Source: Halocaridina rubra (lineage: Eukaryota; Arthropoda; Malacostraca; Decapoda; Atyidae). From it: DNA of 64,000 bases. Shown piece by piece: positions 1 to 64,000 of the stretch. The translations under genes and the position numbers were made by a program. The DNA lies in the NCBI GenBank assembly GCA_037179515.1, contig JAXCGZ010002280.1:1-64000 (forward strand), in the 5' to 3' direction. How positions within the stretch are numbered: the first letter of the stretch is position 1; the number at the start of each line of letters is the position of its first letter. Below the pieces are notes generated by a model, which made no database searches, was not told where the DNA came from, and worked only from the letters and a program-made list of their open reading frames with translations.

Positions 1-149
1 CACATGTACATATCTTTAAGCCCCATGTGTGAATAAAATTGAAAAATTGTTAAGCAAATCTTAAGCTATAAAGAATTGCGCCTCACCATACCAAATGATG
101 CTTACCTAATAACAATTAAATAGGCATAAGAGTCAGTGTTCATGGAGAA

Positions 150-480
150 TGCCTCTTCTCCGTCTTTCAGTCTCAACATACTTGTATGAGTTTTTGAAAG
201 AATTAACACAACGTCATCAGGGAGACTATTCCAGTGGTTTGCAATTCTAGTATTGAAGAAATTGTTCCTTTTGGTGGTTCAGTGTCTGGGTTTTACCGGC
301 TTTAGGCTATGTCCTCAGGTATTTGGCCTGTTCTCTGCTGCTGCAGGTTGCAAAATGTGACCACCTTTGACTGAGTCGATACTGTGAAGTATTTCATAAG
401 TTTGGGATCATGTCACCCAGTATTCTTCTTCCCACCAGTGTGATTGTTATCGCTTATAAGTACAATGTTACCACAAGAAG
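150..480 (-). mobile_element. LINE 3' end remnant, CR1/Jockey-like, antisense
   Basis: Reverse-strand translation with frameshifts gives the usual LINE C-terminal pattern GGH-x-L-KP, then NFFNTRIANHWNSLPDDVV. Only the C-terminal end of the reverse transcriptase polyprotein remains. Confidence 0.6.
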
Positions 481-2090
481 ATGAAATCAAAGGGACAACA
501 GTCGTTCACCTACCTAAATCTTTAAAAAAATAAGCATTATAACTATTATAATACCAAATCATAAACTAAGCAAGAGTGCTTCTTAATCTAAGAAGCAGCG
601 AGTATTTGGATCTTGGCGATTTGTCAATTCTTCTCCACATTCTTCAAGAAGAAGATCGGCTCGCTATCAACATCATCACCATGCATATGGGCAGCATCGC
701 TTTTGGACTTACAAATATGTCATCTGTTGCTGTTTTTGGAATCGATATCGTGACATCTTATATGTAGTAGTGAAGGTAACTTACGATTCGTTGAAATAAC
801 GTTTGCTAATGGTGATATCGGTCATATGTTTAGTTTTTAATGAAAACTGCCTGGAGGCCTTGTGATGGGATAGGCCTCATAGGGGTGTTTAATTCACACC
901 GCGTTGAGTATTTTCCAGCAGAATTGATAATTAGAATGTATAACTTAGGAATGTACGCAAGTTTTCGTCTTGTAAAATTGTTTATGATTTGTAATTGAAT
1001 AGATTAACTATTGTTGAAGTTAACTTCGTTTGAACTAACCAGTCGCTTAATTTTATAACGTTTTTGTGTCAGTTAATACTTCCCACTCGAATTGGGGTGG
1101 GCAGAGACTGTTTGGAGTTGCGAAATTAGTCACTGTTCACAGTGGCAGGAAACCAACTTAGCTGACCCCATACTCTTGCACACCATTTTGAAATAGCAAC
1201 AATACCAATATTCATAATATTAACATATTTATTTTACGGGTCTATCGCTTTATTGTAGACAAAAGATTTAGTTTTTTAAAACTTAATAAAGGCTATCCGA
1301 GGCAGCAGGCTCATAAAAGATATTTTACTAGTTTTTTGTTTGTCATTATTAAATGCTACATGTTATAACCTCGATTCGGTTAAGATTCGTTTGATTGTAC
1401 TCTTTCATAACTTCAAATATGAGTTAGGTTAGGTTAGTTGGGGGTAGTTAAAGTAGTTTCGTTAGAAGGGGTGCACTTCTGCAGTAATACTGAAGAACTC
1501 CTGCATACTATTATAAATTTTAGCCCTTCAGAGAATGAAGTTTGATTTTCATTGCAATATCATATATTTTTATATAATTTTATTAGTTCATTATCAAATA
1601 TCCTAGTAATGCTTATTTGGTGCCTTCAACTTTTGAAAAAAGAACTTGGTAAGAGAGTGTCATTGTATCCTCTCTGTCCTCGCCATTTCTCTGGGTTGTT
1701 TTGCAGCATGAGAAGTTCTTGGTATGAGGAATTTATGCCTCTCTGGGTATTGCACAGCCACTTTTGAAACACTGACTGCAATGTTTGTTGTGGAAATGCT
1801 TAATATTGAAGTTTAGATGACCATCTACTATCATTGGTACATTGCTGACCAGATTACCAATAGATTAATACGTTTGACCCAGTCAAATCTGCTAATAAAC
1901 ATACCAGATGTCCACAGGCATTTTTTTTTAGTATTACACTGGGATAGTCAAAGAAAATTGCCCTTGACGAGCCTTGTTACCTAGAAAATGAGAAAGTAAC
2001 TATGTAGGCATCAGAGTTTACAGCTATGAATTTTCTTTTCTCCATTTTTATACTCTCTGTCCTTATTAATGCTTCTGTTTAAGTTGTAAT
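481..2090. other. Gene-free flank with no recognised protein
   Basis: AT-rich, no conserved reading frame. Positions about 1070-1140 resemble the reverse SINE family seen elsewhere. A 63-codon frame at 576-767 has no recognisable domain. Confidence 0.4.
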
Positions 2091-2106
2091 TTTTTTTTCT
2101 TTTCAG

Positions 2107-2221
2107 GCACTTTCAACAATTATGGCGGCCTAAGAGCAGGGGAGCAAAGGTAGAACCCCTTTTGGGGGTTCTGTAGCAGAGTGATGGCTCCCCTGTGCTC
2201 TCTCCATCATTCTTGAAAGTG
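2107..2221. other. Nested three-tier hairpin, candidate structured RNA or palindromic element
   Basis: Three nested arm pairs: CACTTTCAA 2108-2116 with TTGAAAGTG 2213-2221 (9 bp); GAGCAGGGGAGC 2134-2145 with 2187-2200 (12 bp, 2-nt bulge); AGAACCCC 2152-2159 with GGGGTTCT 2165-2172 (8 bp, 5-nt loop). It begins immediately after a T-rich tract ending in CAG at 2106, which looks like a splice acceptor. Function unknown. Confidence 0.55.
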
Positions 2222-2872
2222 ATATGTGTCCATGACACTCAAAAGGGAAAGGACCAAAGGATTAAGTAGTCGTTAATTTTTGATGTAGTAAAACTGACTT
2301 TGTTACAAGGTGCAATATACTTTTACTCCGCTTAAAATATTATGATGCTGTTGAAGAATAGTATAGAAAAATATAACTCATTATCATGAGTACACAATTT
2401 CTTTGAAAAAGGAACCCTCATGCTTATTAGTGGCATTTGATAACCTTTGCTCAGTGAGACAAAGATTTGTATGCAGTTTGCGGGACAGCATATGTTATGT
2501 GAAAACCTTGTGTGTTGAATGTACTCTGCTTTTAAGAGACCATGTCGTCTTTCATGTTTGTGGCTGTGAATAAACTATCAAGAAGTTTATCTCGATTCAG
2601 ACAATCTCATTGTATATGTAGATGTATCTGAAAGTGTTATTTGTTAATGGCTTTCTCAGATTTATTCTTAGGATAGCTTTTCTATTTCTTGTCTGTATAA
2701 TTACAAGCAAAAATAAAGACAGTAATACTGTATCAAGAAAACTGGTTATTGTTGGTACAGTTTAGTATTACATTGAGTGTGTTGTGATGACATATACTGG
2801 ATACTATGAAACACTACTTATTGATAGATAAGAATTAGTTTTTAAAATATACATATGGACAAGCACCTGGAG

Positions 2873-3041
2873 ACCGGGGTAGCACAACGGTTAGAGCATT
2901 TGATTCAAGAAGTGACAAACCCCTGTTTGAACCCACTGCAAGGCATATGAAAGGGCATACAGCCTTAATTACTCATTGCCATCCTGTCTGTGTCCATTCC
3001 TATTTGAATGGGGATTAATAGCGACACAAAAGGGCAAACAA
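2873..3041 (+). repeat. tRNA-derived SINE, family S1, copy just upstream of IBTK start
   Basis: Box-A-like TAGCACAACGGTTAGAG and box-B-like GTTTGAACCC, then a body ending TTTGAATGGGGATTAATAG and a CACAAAAGGGCAAACAA tail. The same family recurs at least ten times in the window. Confidence 0.7.
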
Positions 3042-3121
3042 ATATATAGCCAAGCATTTCTAGCTTGATTTGAGGATTGCATTACATCTGAAAACCTGTA
3101 GGTGTAACCAGAAGGCCGCGA

Positions 3122-59202
<56,081 letters not shown>

Positions 59203-59490
59203 ACTAAGCCTCATTGATTTTGAGGTCAAGAGGCATAACACTTGTGTGCAGTGTTTTTCTGTACGGAAGAATCCCAGATATTATACTTTGTAAAATTATG
59301 GAATGAAGAGTTAAAAAAAAGTACATAGTATACCATTATCTCTTATTTGCCTAATTATTTTGAACTTATTGAAGCAGTTCTTTTTTAATCAAGTGACAGT
59401 AGACAGGCTTGTTTGTATATCAGAACAGTTTGTGAGTCTGCATATCTTTTATTGTCTTAGGAATAAATATATACTGCACCAGATTACAGC
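59203..59490 (+). promoter_or_regulatory. IBTK: IBTK 3' UTR and poly(A) signal
   Basis: The first canonical AATAAA after the stop is at 59462-59467, giving a 3' UTR of about 280 nt. A second AATAAA at about 59744 lies beyond a SINE and is less likely. Confidence 0.6.
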
Positions 59491-59559
59491 ATGAAGTCGT
59501 TGTGGAGTATTAACAAAATTGTTCCCATATGCTCTATGTGCCTCTACGACATTCTGAAC

Positions 59560-59712
59560 TGCGGGAGTGCATTAGTTAGAGTGCTGGACTTGGAAGTGAC
59601 AAACCTGTGTTCAAGGCCACTGCTGGGCTATAGGAAGGCCATCCAGCTTAGTACCCCAGCTCCAACTTTTCTGTGTCCACCCCCTTTGAGTGAGGATTAA
59701 TAGTAAAAATGG
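59560..59712 (+). repeat. SINE S1, sense copy downstream of IBTK
   Basis: Head TAGTTAGAGTGCTGGACTTG, box-B-like GTGTTCAAGGCC, then CAGCTCCAACTTTTCTGTGT and GAGTGAGGATTAATAG. Confidence 0.65.
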
Positions 59713-60740
59713 TAAAAATCTCTTCCAATATTCTGAGGGGGGGAATAAAACATTTTTTTACAGCGACACCATGAATCGGTGTCTTTCATCTTTCATGTAA
59801 GAGTAGCCACATTTCATTACATTAATATGTTATAAACTGCACATTGTAGGGCGACTTCGTTAAGTGCTTTTGGTGATTTTATGGAGTTACAAAGGGAGCT
59901 TAAGGATCTTATTCTTTGTGTGGAATTATGTTTCAATTTAGAGAAAACCATTACAGACACGGTTCAGAGAGTTATCATCAGCATTGGAATGGTCAAAGGC
60001 AGCCTGAAATATGTAGCAAAGTTCTCTTTTGTTCATTTGCCATAGACATGGCACAAACTTTTGACAAAATGATGCATCTTCTGTGATTCAGATATTGTGT
60101 GATACAGACTGGTACAGATGCCACCTCTTTCAAAATTACACAAACATACAGGCTGCAATTTTCACAGCTTGCAGGATGCATTATCTCAGCATGATCACGT
60201 GGAAAGACATGCAGATGTTAAATTGCTATAATAGATATTTCTTCCACTTTGGAACAGGTGTACTAATAGCAACATTGCATATACATTCCATAAATCTACT
60301 GAGGCATTTATGAAGTTTCTGGATGGATCTCTTCCAGTTTGAAACAGACAGTCATTCAGAAATCAATGCATATACCATGATGCAGTATTTCATGTCAGTT
60401 CGGGAACAAGATTCTTGCATCTTTCACTAGTCATAGGAGGCAGCTAATGATCCAGATCTTCTTAGCAATCTCTCTTTAAGTTCATGTGAAGGAACCCAAG
60501 GTCAATAAGCTTAAACCACAAAACATTGCTTTCCCAATGCCATCACTCACCATTAAAAAGGATGCTTTTTCTAACTTCAGACCTTGGTGGGCCTTGAACC
60601 CATAACTGGACAAATCAAAGTTTCAAGCGATACCACTTGGCCTCGGTGGCCACTGCGAAATATGTAATATTGAATTTTTTTTTGAATTTTTGCTATTCAA
60701 ACTCATTCACATTATCAATAAGAGAAAATAAACAGTTCAG
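59713..60740. other. Intergenic, nothing recognised
   Basis: No protein, tRNA or element end seen; short open frames only. Confidence 0.4.
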
Positions 60741-60743
60741 TGG

Positions 60744-60860
60744 TTGCCATGGCAAAGTGGTGGTGTCCACGACTTTGAGGCATCGAATGAGGGTTCGCAG
60801 TCCACCACAGGCTTTTGGTCAGGGTAATGACCTTACTTGCCAAAATCAAAGTCCTTGATC
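60744..60860 (+). repeat. tRNA-like SINE, separate family
   Basis: Box-A-like TGGCAAAGTGGTGGTGTCC and box-B-like GGTTCGCAGTCC at tRNA spacing; ends at the LINE F2 tail at 60861. Confidence 0.45.
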
Positions 60861-62236
60861 GTCCTTTTTTTAAGTGTGACACCTTGACCGGCAAGATAAT
60901 TGCCCTCATCAATAAAGGCCCAGGCATGAAGAAAACATTAAGAAGAAAAAGTAATAGCTTAAGGACAAGGCAGAGATGAGGTTATGATACACAATAGGAA
61001 AAGGACAGGCTGAAAGATTAGTCGAAGTACTGAGGACTTAGAGATGTGGCAGGATTAGGCCTTGAGATGAAGGTAGATCTGTTTTTTTAAGGGAGATAGG
61101 TTATAAGAATTACAAAAGACAAAAGGAAGAATAGTTCCAGAATCTGTAGGTGGATGGGAAGAAGCAGTCACTGTACCGACCAATATGAAAGTACTTGTGA
61201 GGCGAGGCCGCTTGGCGAGTGTTGCGTGGCCTCGGCAGTGGGGGAGGGATGCAACTTACAAAGATTAAAAGTGAGAGAAGTGTCATTAATGAGTCTGACT
61301 ACCTCAGATTCAATCCTATCAAGGAGATAAATATATGAAGAAGCACCCTGTATGTGTGCGTGCAGTATTCTAAGCAAGGACAGATAAGACCTTTGTAGAT
61401 TTTAAGTAACTGTAAAGAGGAAAAGTAATGATGAAAACAAAACAGACCCCCAATACTTTGGATGCAGATTTAGAAATTTGGATTATATGATTCCTCCAAG
61501 ACAAATGAGAGGCTATCGGGATTCCTAATATGTTAATAGAATTAAGAGAGTAAATTTCATTAGTTTCGAAGACAATAGGGCTATCAAGAGGAAAATAAGA
61601 TAGAGATAACCAGAAACTATTTTGGAGGCATTATATATAACTAAATTTTTGAGTGCCCCACTCAGATACCATCTGCAAATCAGAGGTGAGAGTAGAAGAA
61701 AGAGTGATAAGAGACTGATTACAAGTAGCTGATGAAGGTTGTGAAGAAAAGGCAGTGTGAAGTCGTTAGCAACGGCATGAAGATGATCGTTGATGAAGAG
61801 AAGGAACAGAGTAGGTGAAAGAACAGAGCCCTCTGGAACACCACTGGTAATAGGGAATAGGAAAGATGTTCCACTATCAACAACCACATATATAAAATGG
61901 TCAAAAAGAAAACTGGAAATCAGAGAACAATGAAGGGGTAAAGCCATAAGCAGGAAGTTTTGCCAACAGAGTCTTGTGCCAGACTCTGTGAAATGCCTTA
62001 GAGATATCAAGGGTGACGACTAAGGATTCCACATAGTTCCACAAAGAAGATGACCCTAAGATATAACAGGAGGGCACCAGTGCATCTTGCCTTGCAGAAG
62101 CCGTACTGTTGATCAGATATAAGTGAGTTATAGTCAAGAAGTGAGAATTGAGCAAATTTTCTAAAACTTTCAGCAATAGCAGAGGTTAGGACAAGGAATA
62201 GAGGGGTCACCCTTCTTAGGAACAGGTCATACTAGA
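60861..62236 (-). mobile_element. LINE family F2, antisense 5'-truncated copy
   Basis: The 3' end is TGAGGGCAATTATCTTGCCG and an A run (T run on +), like the copy at 52164. Reverse-strand frames contain QQYGFCKARCTGALLLYL, TLDISKAFHRVWHKTLLAKL, TSGVPEGSVLSPTLFLLF and the C-terminal region, with frameshifts. The FADD motif region is damaged. Confidence 0.78.
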
Positions 62237-62289
62237 GCAGAGATTTTAAAGCTAGCAAGCAATGGCTGCATAGTTTTATAAAGTGTTAT

Positions 62290-62619
62290 AACTTGAAGAA
62301 CTTGAAAGTAACGGGAGAATTGGTGTCAACTGATATGGAGGCAGCAGAGGTGTTGCCTAAATACCTTAAAATATTTTTGCAGAACAAGGCTACCTTCCAT
62401 TGCAAGTCTTTAACTGTGATGAAATGGGCTTTTATGGAAAATACTGTATCAAACATAGTTCCTAAAGATGCCAAGCAGGCCTCAGGTTATAAGGCTTATA
62501 AGGATCGTCTGACTCCAATGCTATGTGGCAATATGATCAAGCCTAGCCTTGTGTACAAGTCTCAAATTCTAAGGTGCCTGAAGATAAAAATAAGGATCTG
62601 CGACATTGCCCATTCTTGA
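62290..62619 (+). pseudogene. Degenerate Tigger-like transposase fragment
   Basis: Reads VTGELVSTDMEAAEVLPKYL, a damaged NCDETG region (FHCKSLTVMKW), then ASGYKAYKDRLTPMLCGNMI and KPSLVYKSQ, aligned to the first catalytic-Asp segment of Tigger transposases. Terminal repeats not found. Confidence 0.6.
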
Positions 62620-62870
62620 AAACGGAGTCTGTGAAGTAAACCCGATCACAGAAAATAAATAGTTCAAAAAAATAATTCATCAACTGCAAGACAATCAGTT
62701 CTAACAAGTAGGACTTTGAAAATTTATATTAGGTGACTAGCATTATATGCTATGATTTAGGGGTTTTGTACTGACTTGGAATTAAGAAACTTGTTTGGAA
62801 ATGAGATAAAAAAGAAAGTTATCAATTCAATTTGTTTGATTCACTAAATCAGCTTTTATTATATTTTTAT

Positions 62871-63012
62871 GTTTTATGGGTTACTATTTATCCCCATTAG
62901 GGACTATACAGAGATGGATTGAAGCTTGGGGAATAAGGCTGGATGCCATTCCTATTGCCCCACTGTGGTATTGAAAGCGGGTCTGTCACCTCCCGAGTTG
63001 AACATTCTAAAT
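62871..63012 (-). repeat. SINE S1, antisense
   Basis: Contains GGGGAATAAGGCTGGATGCC and GGGTCTGTCACCTCCCGAGT in the reversed family order. Confidence 0.6.
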
Positions 63013-63399
63013 GATGGTGAGAAAACAATACTAAGCCATAAAATCAACTAAATATTGTAAAACATATACAATGGCAAGTTTATGATATAACAGATGTACA
63101 GAAATTGTATTATTTTAAGATATAGTTGTTCAGAATGGTTTGATTACCTCAAGCAACTGAATCAGAAACATTGCATTCACAACGTACTTACTGTATATAC
63201 ATTTAATCATGGCCTCATTCCTTTTTGTAAGGGGGGTGGCCGAGCCAAGAAACACTCAATTACCACGATCCACACATACCTCAACCACTTTTCTTAGCTT
63301 CTTGGGGATAAAGGGTTGCCATATTTTCCCCCCCTCTTCCACCCTGCTTGAGTCACCCACAAGGTAGGCTTGAAAGGATATTCTACAATGAGGCCCGAC

Positions 63400-64000
63400 A
63401 GCCGCAGCTTCTTTACCTTCACCGCTTCGTCACATGGCAACTCCCTTTTGGTCCGCGTCATCTTTACATAATCTTCCTCCACTCTCCTATCTCATGCATG
63501 CACTCTTTCCTGTTCCACTGACATTCCAAGTGCATTCAGTGCCCTTTTCATGCCATCCATCTATCTCATTCTAGGTCTCCCTCTTGACCTAACTACAATC
63601 ACTTCTGGGCTCCACACTCCCTTCGCTATTCGTTCGTCACTCATTGTTTCTATGTGTTCAAACCAACTCAACCCTCTCTGATCTAACCTATCCAACAGCT
63701 TTCTTTCAACATCGTTCTCTGCCTGACATCCTCATTTCTTACTCTATCTATTCTAGATACACCAGTCATATTTTTCAAGCACCTCATCTCCATTACATTC
63801 TACTTGTTCCTTTCAGCCTCTCTTACATTCCAAGTTCCTGCTCCATACAATGCTGTCGGCACAATCACACCTTCATATATTTTCCTTTTTGCATTCATTC
63901 CCAAATATCTATTTCTCATTATACTTTTCAACCCATCTAGCCATTTACTTGCTTCCATCACTCTGTGATTTACCTCTACATCCACTCGTCCACTCCTTGA
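63400..64000 (-). mobile_element. LINE C-terminal fragment, antisense, runs off the window
   Basis: Reverse strand 63985-63800 encodes MEASKWLDGLKSIMRNRYLG then YEGVIVPTALYGAGTWNVRE, the connection/thumb region of a non-LTR reverse transcriptase; further 3' (to about 63490) the SLRGRPRM-like tail continues with shifts. The 5' part lies beyond the window. Confidence 0.72.

Noticed and set aside
576..767. 63-codon open frame near the left edge
   Set aside because: No splice context, no domain and no conservation cue; similar lengths occur by chance here.
1427..1441. TTAGG-type repeats, possible arthropod telomeric sequence
   Set aside because: Only about two to three units (also 46030); too few to be an interstitial telomere.

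Overview
This is a eukaryotic, AT-rich, intron- and repeat-dense window. Spliced genes, very long (TA)n and (AC)n arrays, Jockey-type LINEs, pogo/Tigger DNA transposons and tRNA-derived SINEs suggest an arthropod, most plausibly a decapod crustacean. That organism guess is an inference from repeat style and protein resemblance.

One host gene fills almost the whole window on the + strand: the orthologue of IBTK (inhibitor of Bruton tyrosine kinase; ankyrin-RCC1-BTB-BTB/BACK protein). I resolve 16 coding exons between 3122 and 59202. All introns are GT-AG and all phases join, giving 4,275 nt, i.e. 1,424 codons plus a stop. Exon order: start codon and N-terminus (3122-3259); ankyrin repeats (3814-7227); RCC1 blades (7078-9227 and the 5' part of 9650-11202); first BTB and basic linker (rest of 9650-11202); second BTB and BACK (28548-30495); disordered serine-rich region (31090-46724); conserved C-terminal helix (57696-59202). 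A poly(A) signal lies at 59462.

The introns and flanks are a nested transposon graveyard. Positions 1-2870 hold a LINE remnant and an unusual nested hairpin. Introns 1-5 (3.3-9.6 kb) hold SINEs, two MITEs and a 30-bp minisatellite. Intron 6 (11.2-28.5 kb) holds a 220-bp perfect-arm palindrome, a 3.1-kb Tigger copy, a head-to-tail chain of four LINE copies, a third Tigger family and an element carrying a 175-bp tandem satellite. Intron 11 (32.9-45.3 kb) holds LINEs of two families plus DNA-transposon pieces. Intron 14 (46.7-57.7 kb) holds a second Tigger copy, a Tigger broken by an antisense LINE, an inverted MITE partner and a 620-bp (TA)n array. Positions 59.5-64 kb hold SINEs and antisense LINE fragments, one running off the window end.

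Most notable observations: three IBTK splice boundaries lie in local duplications (exon 3 donor, exon 13 acceptor four times, exon 15 acceptor around a SINE); two Tigger copies share nonsense codons, implying mobilisation in trans; LINE copies are chained at their own (AC)n tails; nearly every long (TA)n array abuts a transposon end; and there are two strong intramolecular hairpins (2108-2221 and 12862-13081). All matches are by eye and memory of protein families; no database search was run.
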